Assembly: GCA_002712005.1 (NCBI GenBank)
Contig: PASP01000009.1
Coordinates: 136,927-200,926, forward strand
DNA length: 64,000 bases
Source: Halobacteriovoraceae bacterium
GTDB taxonomy: Bacteria; Bdellovibrionota; Bacteriovoracia; Bacteriovoracales; Bacteriovoracaceae
Direction of reading: 5' to 3'
The notes under the pieces are model-generated. The model searched no databases. It saw only the letters and a program-made list of their open reading frames with translations, and had not been told where the DNA came from. A program made the translations under genes and the position numbers. Positions 53,913 through 63,885 of the stretch are shown one piece after another. The stretch's first letter is position 1. Each line of letters begins with the position of its first letter.

Positions 53913-56900
53913 TAGTCTGAGCAGTCAAAGGTATTAGGTAGGTCATTTTCAGCAAGGGAGTCACCACAATAGAGATGGCTATTCCATCTCGCTCCACGAT
54001 CATAGATTTCATTGAGGTTACCAAAACTATTGGCCGTATCATCGCCATCGAGAAATCTTTGTTTAGGCTGTTGATTTTGGTTATCTTCATGTCCTCGAGT
54101 ACGAAGATCACTAAGGGAAACACCTTCCACTAGTTTTCCTGACTCACACATTTTACGAGTACAGGCAATACGGATAACATCAACTTTGTTTTTTAAATAT
54201 CCTGTATCGGGATTAAAATCGTTAAGCCCTTCATTTTGAGCTTCTGAAGAAACATAGCGATTTAGATATAGAGATACATTGGTATAGTCGGGGAGCTGAC
54301 AAGTTTTATTCTCTCCAATATAACCGGTACAACAGCGACTTGCATCGATGGAATCATCTACTTTTGTTCCAGCAGGAAGGCAGCAAGAGATACTATCTTC
54401 ACTGAAGATTTTTCTGATATTAGACTCTTGATCAGAGCTAGGGTCCATCTCAAAGTTCTTGGGATCAGTAGAGCTTAAATACTCACCACCACTGGCATCA
54501 CGATATTCTCTAGGCTCTGAGAGGATATTGGTAATAAGATTTGGAGGGAGTGTATTTCCTCCATCAATTCTCTGGTCATTAGGATTAACTTCACAATAAA
54601 CATTTTCATCAACACTCGTCGCATCGGGAATGGCAATTTGAGGGATACCGGTTAATTCAAGTGTCGCCATCCAATTGAAAATAATATCGGCTTGTCCAGA
54701 GGCAACTGATCGTGCCAGACATTTACTATTGAGAGGACCATCGGTATGGGCGCAATTAAAGCCATAGAAGTCGCCATAAGAGACATCTGAACAATTCCCT
54801 TGGGAGTCGTTACATTGGGTGTAGTTGTAACAGCGAAAAGACTCTTTAGGAATGGTCTGTGTCTTTGTCGGACCCCAAGCGTGGCCACCACCATTATCAT
54901 CTTCGTCAAAATTTCTAATCCAATTCTTAGAACAGCAAGTTCTCTCTGCCATAGTGGCAAACGTGTTGAATTGGTATTGTAAGTCTGATTGATCCCCACA
55001 AGTCGAGCTACACTGATCGTCATTACTTACTTTTAAAACAGGAAAGTTTGGTGAAGAGTCCTCAGGATTGATAAGATCCCAAACTGTGGCCAGACGAGAG
55101 TTTCGAGTACTTGAATCTAGAGGAGTACTCATACCCGGTATATTTTGGAAGTCTAGATCTCTATCGCTATCATCGGTAGGGTTAACCACAGATGTTCCAA
55201 TCGAAACTTCTTTTCCTGTTTCGCGACAACAGCGATTATTACTGGCATCGTAATCTTCCTCATCTGGAGAATACTCTTGTGAGCAGATAAGCTCTTCTTG
55301 CCAAAATCTAATTTCATATTCATTAAGTAAACTCGTAACCGTAGTGTCATCTGGATTAATGATACTAATAATATCGGAAATATGAGGGTTGGGAGCACAA
55401 TCAAGGGCCGAGAAACAACTGGAGCCAGGTGCTCTTAGACAGCGATTTTCTTGATAGCTGAGTTCTTCAATGAATTCATTTTCAAAGTCTTTGATGATGT
55501 CATTATCGGTCATAATAGGGGATTCAAAGATTGCTAATGAATTAGTTGATATCGCTTGCCTTGCTGCAAGATTTTTAATATTGGGATGACTTAATTGGAG
55601 GGAAGTGAAGAGTCCACTTTTGGTAATATAATTACCATCCGTATCCATAATAGAACAACGTGAAAGGTAGTCTTCTCTTGCTCCAGAGTTACCGGCAACA
55701 AGGTCAGGAGTGACACCTATGGCGTTAATCTTATCTCCTAGGGAATCACTTGTGGGTTGATTAGATTGATTATTTAAGAGGGTGTCGTCGTTACTATCTC
55801 TTCCTGGAATACACATAGCATTGATCCCATTAGAGCTTAAATTAGACTGAGCAGAAATAGGAATGATATCGGATCCTCTCCAAGCGAAGGGGCGACCTAG
55901 GACGCGTGATCCAAGTCCAACAACATCAAGATCATCTTCTTCAATGTCGGAAGAGGCATTTTGGCTTTTCACACTCTTACCAAAACGTGCAATTTTATTA
56001 TTAAACGAAGCAACAGATGTTCCTTCAATAAAGGGTTGGCAGTAATTATTGGCCGAACATGAGTGCATTCCAAATTGTCCAGTTCCGGTAAATGTATTAT
56101 CTCCGTCTGTAACGGTGAAATTAGGCATACAGGCGGCACCACGACCTCGATAAACACAACGTTTACTACTTCCTGTGGTAGCCCCGAAAAGACTTCTCAT
56201 ATTGAGTTCATCACTAACACCTGGAACTTCTAGTCCATTGCTATCAAAACGAGGCCATGGGGTGGTCATACTTGTAATTGTCTCACAAGAGTATTCCCAG
56301 CCGAGGCGAGAAACACAATCGGAGTCAACCTGACAAACATGGGCCTTCTGGCATTCAGCTCCATCAGATTCGAAATTATTCGTTATAAAGGAGCCTGAGT
56401 TAGTAACTGTCGAAATATCCTGGACCGTTACCCGCCAAGTTGTATCATCAGTAAGATCCCCAAAGTAGCCATTGATCGCCAAGAAGAGTTTATTGGTCTT
56501 GGCCTGGATTCTTCTTTGATTTCCAACTGAGAACAACAGGACCCCATCAAAGGATCCAATAAGAGAACCGTAGTCAAAACCATACCAGTCTCTTTGATAA
56601 CCATTGGCAAACATAAAGTGCTGAGCAGCGAGACGATCGAGTCTTTGATTTTGACGAGTCGAACCGGCCTTATGTGTCCAAGGAATCATCGTTGCCGGTA
56701 CAAAACAGGCCCTACCAAAGAGGAGATCATCTTTTCTAAATGTACTGGTTGATAGCGGGTCATTTTCACCAAAGCTTGGAGTATATCCCCCTCCATTACT
56801 GGTAAAATTCTGAGGAAAGATTCGAGAGACCGAACTGTAATAGTCTGTTCCATAGTAATAGCATGTTGAAAAAGAACCTTGGTCAGCAAAGAGATCGTAA

Positions 56901-58954
56901 GTTTTTCCCTTTTCGACACGAACTTCTAAAGAGGGAACTGCAGAGCCCGATGCTGAGGAAAGAGAACCGTAGATTTCATTAAATCCAACATATTCGTCTA
57001 TATTATTTGGCTTAAGAAGATTCTTCTTAATATATTGAAAGAGATTTCCTTCTTGCTCTAAGTCGGGATCATCAGCGACTTCTTCGGCCGTATGATAATT
57101 TCCATCTTTATCAAAGAAGCGATGGGCCACTGTCTTTGCACTTAGAATGACAGTTTGCTGTAAAGGTGGAGTTGTTGTTGATGTATCTGGATAGTAGCAA
57201 GCATAATCAACAACACCCTTATCTTCATCATCATCTTCATAGACTTCTTTTAGGCGGCAGTCTGTAGTTCCACAATCACAGACTTGTTGAATTTCTTCGA
57301 TAGCATTCTTCTTTGAAGAGAAGATATTGGGGTAGTTTTGCAGATTAACAAAGAAAGTAATCGTTACGACCTGAGTATCAAATACAGCTAGCTCATCACC
57401 GACAAATTGAATTTGTGCTGGATTGGTTTGTACCAGTTGCCAGTCTGACCCTATTAATTTATTTGCGCCATCAACATCCACAGAGAAAGTCTTGTTGGTG
57501 TCAGCATAGTAGGGAAGAATGAAGCTATTGGAAGCTGGAAAGTGATCTGTTACCTTCCCTTCATTTCCCCCTTGGAGATAGACCTTATAACACTTGGCCA
57601 AGAAGGTGGAAATTTGGGTACAAGAACCATCTATTTTGTAGGTGATGGTTAAATCATCATTTGCAGCAGTTGATGATGGAGTATGGGTAAGATTGATAAT
57701 TTGAGTATCGTCTAAATTGTCATTACCCGTACCATTACCGGAAGGGCCAATCGTCATACCTTTAACAATGCTATCTGATTCAAAGAGAATTTCTCCAGCA
57801 TAGCTGACTTCATAAATAGAGTGAGTTGGAAGAGTTGAAGTTCCAGAATAGTAGGTATTAAAATTTCGATCATCAGGGTTGGTTTCAAAAATATTGGAAC
57901 CACTTGATGTAATTGTTTTTTGAACATCAGTATATTTTTTCTGACAAAGGGCCATCTCTCCTTCATAAGGAGTCGTACAGTCATAGAGTGATTTTAAATA
58001 GAGAAGTCTATCTCTTGCCGCATCGTCTGGATCTGGGTTAGGTGACGGTGTAGGCTCTACAACTACATTAGATCCACATAAGTGAAAGAATTCACCATAA
58101 TTATAGATTGCATTAGGATTCTCATCGATATCTGCTAGCGCCTGTAGAAAAGCCTCAGAGCTTTGATCAACATTGGCCTTAACCTCTTGATCATTTACAC
58201 ATTGACCATTGGAACAGCAGTCGTACCCTTTGGATACACACACGGTAGAGGTTGAACAAGAGGTGATGGTATCGTTATCATTTTCTGAATTCTGATTATC
58301 AATTTTTATTTTTAGGCTTGTTAGTCCAACATTAGTGACAAAAATACCAGAGGATGATCTTAATTGAACACCGGAGCTGAGAACGCTATTTAAACTGCAA
58401 TTAGGACAAACATCTGTGAGTTTGTAAACGGGAGTCGAAGAAGGAAAATCATCATCAACTGCACTTACTACTCCAGCACTTTGGCAGAAGGCCGTATTCT
58501 GAGTGCTCGAGGAAGGACTGAGAAGATAGTAATATTCCTTAACTTGAGAACCTGAAGAGAAGTTAATAATAAACTTAGGGGTAGCAGCAAGAATAAGAAC
58601 TTTCTTTATGGAGGCCTGAGTGTAGGGGACAAAGAGGCACTGAACCGTGGATTGATTACTTGAGGTAATAAAGTCGTGAACTTGTTCTCCTCTTAGATAT
58701 AGAGAAGTAGAGAAGTCACTGGCCAATGAAATTGTTGTCGTTGAAGAGGTACTTCCATTTTGGAAAAAGTTAGCTGAATTAGTATAGGTGGGACTATCCC
58801 CTTGGTTACCATTATCATCAGTCTCAACATTGGCGCCGCTTGAATCACGTTTGGAAGAAGAGGACCCTGTAGGTACACAAGATTGAAACGCTGTCATTAG
58901 AGCGATCAACACAATAAGCGTATTTAAGAGAGTACTTCGTTTATTCAAATCCAT
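53909..58954 (-). CDS. Giant Cys-rich lipoprotein, unknown function (1681 residues)
   Basis: Not recognised. An N-terminal signal peptide with a lipobox (TAFQSC near residue 26) is followed by a Ser/Gly linker. The rest is Asn, Asp and Ser-rich with dozens of Cys in small clusters such as STVCVSKGYDCCSNGQCVND (near 235-255), then VCQVDSDC, RCVYRGRGAACM, NRCLRAPGSSC and RCYNYTQC. The pattern is like small disulfide-bonded repeats (Dickkopf-type or WAP-like spacing), but no domain can be named. There is no HExxH or Ser-hydrolase motif. The start has AAGGAAG 12 bases upstream. It may be a surface-exposed scaffold; adjacent giant secreted genes suggest a common role. Confidence 0.75.
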   Translation of the reverse strand: MDLNKRSTLLNTLIVLIALMTAFQSCVPTGSSSSKRDSSGANVETDDNGNQGDSPTYTNSANFFQNGSTSSTTTISLASDFSTSLYLRGEQVHDFITSSNQSTVQCLFVPYTQASIKKVLILAATPKFIINFSSGSQVKEYYYLLSPSSSTQNTAFCQSAGVVSAVDDDFPSSTPVYKLTDVCPNCSLNSVLSSGVQLRSSSGIFVTNVGLTSLKIKIDNQNSENDNDTITSCSTSTVCVSKGYDCCSNGQCVNDQEVKANVDQSSEAFLQALADIDENPNAIYNYGEFFHLCGSNVVVEPTPSPNPDPDDAARDRLLYLKSLYDCTTPYEGEMALCQKKYTDVQKTITSSGSNIFETNPDDRNFNTYYSGTSTLPTHSIYEVSYAGEILFESDSIVKGMTIGPSGNGTGNDNLDDTQIINLTHTPSSTAANDDLTITYKIDGSCTQISTFLAKCYKVYLQGGNEGKVTDHFPASNSFILPYYADTNKTFSVDVDGANKLIGSDWQLVQTNPAQIQFVGDELAVFDTQVVTITFFVNLQNYPNIFSSKKNAIEEIQQVCDCGTTDCRLKEVYEDDDEDKGVVDYACYYPDTSTTTPPLQQTVILSAKTVAHRFFDKDGNYHTAEEVADDPDLEQEGNLFQYIKKNLLKPNNIDEYVGFNEIYGSLSSASGSAVPSLEVRVEKGKTYDLFADQGSFSTCYYYGTDYYSSVSRIFPQNFTSNGGGYTPSFGENDPLSTSTFRKDDLLFGRACFVPATMIPWTHKAGSTRQNQRLDRLAAQHFMFANGYQRDWYGFDYGSLIGSFDGVLLFSVGNQRRIQAKTNKLFLAINGYFGDLTDDTTWRVTVQDISTVTNSGSFITNNFESDGAECQKAHVCQVDSDCVSRLGWEYSCETITSMTTPWPRFDSNGLEVPGVSDELNMRSLFGATTGSSKRCVYRGRGAACMPNFTVTDGDNTFTGTGQFGMHSCSANNYCQPFIEGTSVASFNNKIARFGKSVKSQNASSDIEEDDLDVVGLGSRVLGRPFAWRGSDIIPISAQSNLSSNGINAMCIPGRDSNDDTLLNNQSNQPTSDSLGDKINAIGVTPDLVAGNSGAREDYLSRCSIMDTDGNYITKSGLFTSLQLSHPNIKNLAARQAISTNSLAIFESPIMTDNDIIKDFENEFIEELSYQENRCLRAPGSSCFSALDCAPNPHISDIISIINPDDTTVTSLLNEYEIRFWQEELICSQEYSPDEEDYDASNNRCCRETGKEVSIGTSVVNPTDDSDRDLDFQNIPGMSTPLDSSTRNSRLATVWDLINPEDSSPNFPVLKVSNDDQCSSTCGDQSDLQYQFNTFATMAERTCCSKNWIRNFDEDDNGGGHAWGPTKTQTIPKESFRCYNYTQCNDSQGNCSDVSYGDFYGFNCAHTDGPLNSKCLARSVASGQADIIFNWMATLELTGIPQIAIPDATSVDENVYCEVNPNDQRIDGGNTLPPNLITNILSEPREYRDASGGEYLSSTDPKNFEMDPSSDQESNIRKIFSEDSISCCLPAGTKVDDSIDASRCCTGYIGENKTCQLPDYTNVSLYLNRYVSSEAQNEGLNDFNPDTGYLKNKVDVIRIACTRKMCESGKLVEGVSLSDLRTRGHEDNQNQQPKQRFLDGDDTANSFGNLNEIYDRGARWNSHLYCGDSLAENDLPNTFDCSDY

Positions 58955-59296
58955 TCGTTTTCAATCTTCCTTGTCTGGATATCCCTCTAGCTTATCGGTC
59001 AGTCCAATGGGAGATTTAACTGAGGGAAATCATTACCTTTTTATTAGGTAAATTGTACCAGTAGGTTGAAGAATTAAAGTTTAAGTTTTGGTAAGTCTCT
59101 AAAATGATTGGAATTTTAGTTTCCCAAGGTGCTCTTAGGTGCCCAATTAGAGCCTACTAAAATAGGCAAGATTCGCCATTTTCAACTTATGTCTAAAGAA
59201 ATCTAGATTTGTTCACATTCTTGTCCGATGTTGAGGTTAAGTACGATCATGAAAATGATCATTAGAAATTAAATTTGATGTTAAGGATTTTCTCTT
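58955..59296. promoter_or_regulatory. Divergent intergenic region with a GAAA-loop inverted repeat
   Basis: About 340 bases between divergent genes. GATCAT-GAAA-ATGATC (59245-59260) is a perfect inverted repeat 38 bases before the plus-strand start, at a typical operator position. No T-run follows, so it is not a terminator. No coding sequence or RNA gene is visible. Confidence 0.35.
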
Positions 59297-59734
59297 ATGC
59301 GACCGTTCTTTATTGGACTCTCTATTTCTTTAGGCTATGCCATTAACCCGTTAATCATGGCCCAAAATGCAGGACCGCAAATTCAAGAACTCATCCATAA
59401 TTTTAAATTACAAAAAGAAGATATCGAATCCCTCATTAACCTATTAGAAAAGAGGGGCGCTATATCTGAAGATGAGCTTCAAGATGCTCTTGGGCGTTTA
59501 GATGGCCTTTCAGATGAAGAGATCACTCATCTTACTATGGATTCTATGCAAACCGTGAAAGAGAGTCCAAGTAGGGAAGTTCGTACTGATTTAGAAGACC
59601 AATCAAAAATAGAAGGTTTTGGAGAAATAGGTCTAGAGCTAGGCCGTAAGCTCTCAACTTTTTTGAGCTTAGATTCGTTAGATTCTCCAGGTCTATCTAA
59701 AGCAGAATTACCCAAGAAGAAGAAAATTCAATAG
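59297..59734 (+). CDS. Small secreted helical protein, unknown function
   Basis: A 145-residue protein with a signal peptide (FFIGLSISLGYAINPLIMAQ). The mature part has an acidic helical section (about 27-90, ESLINLLEKRGAISEDELQD) and a basic end (AELPKKKKIQ). There are no Cys. AAGGA precedes the ATG by nine bases. It converges with cinA, which ends ten bases away. Confidence 0.6.
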   Translation: MRPFFIGLSISLGYAINPLIMAQNAGPQIQELIHNFKLQKEDIESLINLLEKRGAISEDELQDALGRLDGLSDEEITHLTMDSMQTVKESPSREVRTDLEDQSKIEGFGEIGLELGRKLSTFLSLDSLDSPGLSKAELPKKKKIQ

Positions 59735-59743
59735 TCATATCTC

Positions 59744-60997
59744 TTATAATTTTTCGATTATTTTCAATGCCTTCAGAAGAGCCGTTTGCGCAAAACGCTC
59801 TTTAAGTAGGGCCCTATCACCAAAGAATTGATATTGCTTAGATTCACTAGAATTTCCAAAGGCTTCGCCGATACATACGGTTCCCACCGGTTTCTCCTTT
59901 GAGCCCCCTAGAGGTCCGGCAATTCCCGTTAGAGATAGCGCCACATCAACTTTAAGTTTCTCTTTCGTTCCTTGAACCATTTCAAGGGCCGTCTCTTCAC
60001 TTACCGCCCCTTTCGTTTTTAAAACTTCTTCACTAACCCTAAGTAAGTCTTTCTTGGATTCATTGGAATAGGTAACAAGACTACCCATAAAAACGCGAGA
60101 AGATCCTGAAACATTTGTGATCTTATGGGCGACAAGTCCTCCGGTACAAGACTCCGAACAACCAATTTTAAGATTCTTCTCACTGGCCTTCTTAATGACG
60201 GCTTCTTCTAAAGTAATAAACTCATTTGACCAAATATAATCTTTTAGGGCCTTAGTTTGAACAAGATTCACGATGGTTTCTTTTGTCTTTTGGTAGTCTT
60301 TTCTAAACTCTGGTTTGAGTAGAATGTGGATATCAACACCAATGACCTGTGGGAGAGAGCTCACTTTTCCATAGTGAGAAAGCTCTTGCCATAAACCTGG
60401 ACAAAGCTCTCCAAATATTTTTTCTTCAGGGATTCCGTGCGTTCGAAAAGTAATGACTTTAGGGCCGTTATCCATATTGGGAAAGGACTCTTTAATAATA
60501 TCGGGAAGAGTTTCTTCAAGCATGGCCATTAATTCACGGGGGACTCCGGGAGTGGCCAAAAGAAGGCGTTTATCCTTTTTGATCATTAGGCCAGGAGCAA
60601 ATCCTTTAGGGTTATCAAATACTTCAACTCCTTTGGGGATGAGGTGATAGTGGTTGAGTTCCGGATTCCATAACTTATCTCGCCGAGAATAGAGTTTTTC
60701 AACAAGTTGTTGAGCTTTATCACTAGGAGCGAGGGTTGTTCCTATAAGTTTGGCCAATATTTGTTTAGTGATATCGTCTTCTGTTGGGCCCAGGCCACCA
60801 GTCGTGATGACTAAATCACTCTTATCCCAAGCTTCTTTTAATACCGGCAAGAGAAGGTCTTCTCTATCTTTAGTAATCGTGACTTGATCGCACGCAAATC
60901 CTATCTGATCGAGCCACTTTGCAAGAGGAGAGATATTCTTATCTTGAATACTTCCATTGAGAAGTTCATCACCGATAATTATAATTTGGGCCTTCAT
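59744..60997 (-). CDS. cinA: CinA family protein (nicotinamide-nucleotide amidase)
   Basis: A 417-residue protein with both CinA domains. The N-terminal MoCF-like domain has IIIGDELLNGSIQDKN, then TTGGLGPTEDD. The C-terminal amidase domain has CSESCTGGLVAHKITNVSGS, then TYSNESKKDLL, and GIAGPLGGSKEKPVGTV. The amidase deamidates NMN in pyridine nucleotide recycling; the N-terminal domain has ADP-ribose pyrophosphatase activity in some members. The length is the family norm. AGGATTTCT precedes the ATG. Confidence 0.95.
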   Translation of the reverse strand: MKAQIIIIGDELLNGSIQDKNISPLAKWLDQIGFACDQVTITKDREDLLLPVLKEAWDKSDLVITTGGLGPTEDDITKQILAKLIGTTLAPSDKAQQLVEKLYSRRDKLWNPELNHYHLIPKGVEVFDNPKGFAPGLMIKKDKRLLLATPGVPRELMAMLEETLPDIIKESFPNMDNGPKVITFRTHGIPEEKIFGELCPGLWQELSHYGKVSSLPQVIGVDIHILLKPEFRKDYQKTKETIVNLVQTKALKDYIWSNEFITLEEAVIKKASEKNLKIGCSESCTGGLVAHKITNVSGSSRVFMGSLVTYSNESKKDLLRVSEEVLKTKGAVSEETALEMVQGTKEKLKVDVALSLTGIAGPLGGSKEKPVGTVCIGEAFGNSSESKQYQFFGDRALLKERFAQTALLKALKIIEKL

Positions 60998-61198
60998 AGA
61001 AATCCTATTTTCTTAAATGGAGTGAAATTTAGGCGCAGAAGGGTGAAAAAAAGATCGTCTCCATTGCCATTTATTAGGTATCGGCTTTATTGTATACTTC
61101 TTATTTAAGAGATATCAAGGGAGTTGACCTAATTTTAGATTAGATGACTCTACGTATTTTTCTTTTAAATTTTTGATCTTTTTTTGAGCGACGGATTT

Positions 61199-62737
61199 AT
61201 GAGTGAAAGAATTCAATTTAGTATTCCCTACGATGTAGCAGTAGAAAGCTATGTTAAAGAGAATTATCCCAAAGTCCGCGATTACAGAATTCGTAGTGAA
61301 TCACTAGATGCTAGAAAGGCCAATCAAGGTCGAGTCCCTACCGTTCACTATACCTTAGAGGTCGTTTATGGCCAAGACGAGTTTCCCAGTACAAAAGAAG
61401 ATTTTAAAACTATAGGTCCTCTTAAAACACCTCCCATAATCATTGGTGCTGGTCCTGCTGGATTATTCTGTGCTCTTCGTTTTGCTGAGTATGGGGTTCC
61501 CACTATGATTTTTGAAAGAGGAACTCGTGCTCATGAAAGGATGAAGCATATTTCAAAATACTGGAGAAAGGGTGAGCTGGATCCAGATAATAACGTGTGC
61601 TTTGGAGAAGGGGGAGCAGGTTTATTTTCCGATGGTAAACTCATCACTCGTGTGAAATCCCCTTATGTGCAATATGTGATGGATAAGTTTGTTGACTTTG
61701 GCGCTCCTGCTGAGACGGCCTGGCTCTCCAATCCCCACCTTGGTTCAAATAAAATTCGTCAACTGATCGGCAAGATTACAGGCTACCTCACAGATAAAGG
61801 GCACACTTTTCACTATAACTCTCGTATTGAAAAAATCATTGTGAAAGAGAATAAGGCCATTGGTGTTGAACTCTCTGATGGGCAGAAGTTTTACTCCGAT
61901 CATATCATTTTAGCTGCGGGACACTCAGCAAGTGAATTGTATCAGCACCTCAAAGAAATCAATGTGGATATGAAACCCAAGGATTTCGCTGTCGGTGTAC
62001 GCGTCGAACACCCACGTGAACTTATAGATAGAATTCAATATGGTGATTACTCAGAAGAAGGTCTTGGTGCCTCGAGATATCGTCTCTCTTGGGAGAATCC
62101 AAAAACCTTTAAAGGAACCTATAGCTTCTGCATGTGCCCCGGAGGCTATGTCCTCTCATCGGGGACAGATGACTTTGGGATAGTGGTTAACGGAATGAGT
62201 AATTACGCACGAAATTCTCGTTGGTCAAACTCCGCTTTAGTTGTTTCAGTCAAAGCAGGTAAGGACTTTCAGGTTGACGACGTCCTTGGGGGCCTAGGTT
62301 TTCAAAATGCCATTGAGAAAAAGGCCTACGAATATTCAAAAGAGAAAGCCTCTGGAAGAGAAGTTCCTGTTCAAAATCTTAAAGACTTTCTCGACAATTC
62401 ACTATCAGGAAAATTACCCAAGACTTCATGTCCCTCAGGTATTTTTGAACAAGATTTAAGACAAGTCTTACCTCCTTTTATTTCGGAGCATTTAAGTAAC
62501 GCTCTTGAGATGTTCAATCGTAGAATGAAAGGCTTCGTCACCGATAAGGCCCTCCTTTTAGCGCCAGAAACCAGAACTTCTGCCCCGGTAACAATCACAC
62601 GGGATAGAGAAACTCTGGTTTCCACCAATATTGCAGGACTCTATCCCTGTGGCGAAGGTGCCGGCCATGCTGGCGGAATTACTTCCGCAGCAGTAGACGG
62701 GATTAAGGTTGCTATGAGTATTTTACAGAGTCGATAG
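61199..62737 (+). CDS. COG2509-type FAD-dependent dehydrogenase
   Basis: A 512-residue flavoprotein. A basic N-terminal domain of about 75 residues precedes the FAD-binding motif IIIGAGPAGLFCALRFAEYG. NVCFGEGGAGLFSDGKL, DHIILAAGHSA and CMCPGGYVLSSGTDDFGIVV are characteristic of COG2509. The C-terminal end has the FAD-binding GLYPCGEGAGHAGGITSAAV. Substrate unknown. The ATG at 61199 is used; the frame is open from a TTG at 61184. Confidence 0.92.
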   Translation: MSERIQFSIPYDVAVESYVKENYPKVRDYRIRSESLDARKANQGRVPTVHYTLEVVYGQDEFPSTKEDFKTIGPLKTPPIIIGAGPAGLFCALRFAEYGVPTMIFERGTRAHERMKHISKYWRKGELDPDNNVCFGEGGAGLFSDGKLITRVKSPYVQYVMDKFVDFGAPAETAWLSNPHLGSNKIRQLIGKITGYLTDKGHTFHYNSRIEKIIVKENKAIGVELSDGQKFYSDHIILAAGHSASELYQHLKEINVDMKPKDFAVGVRVEHPRELIDRIQYGDYSEEGLGASRYRLSWENPKTFKGTYSFCMCPGGYVLSSGTDDFGIVVNGMSNYARNSRWSNSALVVSVKAGKDFQVDDVLGGLGFQNAIEKKAYEYSKEKASGREVPVQNLKDFLDNSLSGKLPKTSCPSGIFEQDLRQVLPPFISEHLSNALEMFNRRMKGFVTDKALLLAPETRTSAPVTITRDRETLVSTNIAGLYPCGEGAGHAGGITSAAVDGIKVAMSILQSR

Positions 62738-62833
62738 GGCATCTCTGAAAATCTTTCAAAAGAGTTCCATATAAATTCAGTTTGGCCTATAAATGCGAAT
62801 CAAACGAACACTTTTACGCAACAAAGGTCCACT

Positions 62834-63772
62834 ATGAAAACTTCAAAAATAGCTTTATTGGCCGTTCTTACTCTTGGTCTCAATGCCAATTCAGAAGCCT
62901 CACTTTTTAGCTTTATCATGAATCGTTTTCTTAAAGATTCATTCTCAAAATTCCACGGTGAAGGTCTTCCTAAACGTGTAGGACAGTCAAAAACCGCATT
63001 AGAATATAGAAAAGACTTCATGGATCGCATGGGGATATATTCAGAAGTAGATGAACTAGGAATTGAACAATTCTATAACAATAAAATCGGGCTCGCTCTT
63101 ATTAAAAAAGGTAATGACGACGAAGCCGCTTTTAATACTGTATTGGCCAAGAAAGATTATCGTGCCTTAATGGACTGGAAAAACGGTCCTCAATTCATCT
63201 CTGCTCTTGAAGACTACACTGAAAAATATGGTTGTATTCCAAAAATTACATCCGTATCTCACGGTTGGACTTCCGAAGGACGTGATGGAGAAGGAAATGG
63301 TCTTACGGGAGATAAGGGGATTAACGGTATCTACGCTACGGATAAGGCCCTTCCTAACTCTCTTGGACGTTTTGGTACACGAAGCCTAGAAGAACACCTT
63401 GCTGAAAAAATAAATGAAGGAAGAATCCAATTCTGTGGTTCATGTGTTGCTCAATTTTATGCTTGTAACGTAGGCGCAAAATTCGCTTCAACTTTCTCTA
63501 AAGTTACTGGATGCCAAACAGTAGTGGCCACAGGACAAAACTCACCTTGGTTCCAATCCACTCGCACTTCTGAAGATCGCCAGAGAGTTTATCAAGGTGC
63601 TCACTACTGGAAAAGTGCTGCTGGTGTATGGGCAGAGAGTAAAACTGAAGCAAATAAGAAAGGATATGATGCTCTAGGAACTTGGTATCGTTCTACTCCT
63701 GTAAAAAATAACTACGGGAGAGTAGAGAAGATTATTAGTGAAAATCTTGGGGGAAAATACATATCCCTATAG
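62834..63772 (+). CDS. Secreted protein with a caspase-like/DUF4347-like segment
   Basis: A 312-residue exported protein: signal peptide (KTSKIALLAVLTLGLNANSE, then A). Near 125-220 it shows ITSVSHGWTSEGRDGEG, then LAEKINEGRIQFCGSCVAQF, YACNVGAKFASTFSKVTGC and QTVVATG. A strand ending in 'SHG', then 'I.F..C.......A.N..A' and 'V.A..G', is the layout of DUF4347 and CHAT/caspase-like folds with a His-Cys dyad. The assignment is tentative. AAAGGT precedes the ATG by six bases. A bidirectional terminator follows. Confidence 0.65.
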   Translation: MKTSKIALLAVLTLGLNANSEASLFSFIMNRFLKDSFSKFHGEGLPKRVGQSKTALEYRKDFMDRMGIYSEVDELGIEQFYNNKIGLALIKKGNDDEAAFNTVLAKKDYRALMDWKNGPQFISALEDYTEKYGCIPKITSVSHGWTSEGRDGEGNGLTGDKGINGIYATDKALPNSLGRFGTRSLEEHLAEKINEGRIQFCGSCVAQFYACNVGAKFASTFSKVTGCQTVVATGQNSPWFQSTRTSEDRQRVYQGAHYWKSAAGVWAESKTEANKKGYDALGTWYRSTPVKNNYGRVEKIISENLGGKYISL

Positions 63773-63822
63773 AACTGGCCCCTTAGAATGGGGATGATTA
63801 AATCAATATTTTCTTAAAAATG

Positions 63823-63853
63823 AAAAGAGAGTCCTTGTGAGACTCTCTTTTTT
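63823..63853. terminator. Bidirectional terminator
   Basis: AAAAGAGAGTC and GACTCTCTTTT form an 11-bp stem around a seven-base loop, with A-rich and T-rich flanks, between the secreted protein gene and a convergent minus-strand gene. Confidence 0.8.
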
Positions 63854-63885
63854 ATTTCAATTTTTTGCTATTTCTTACTTTTGAA

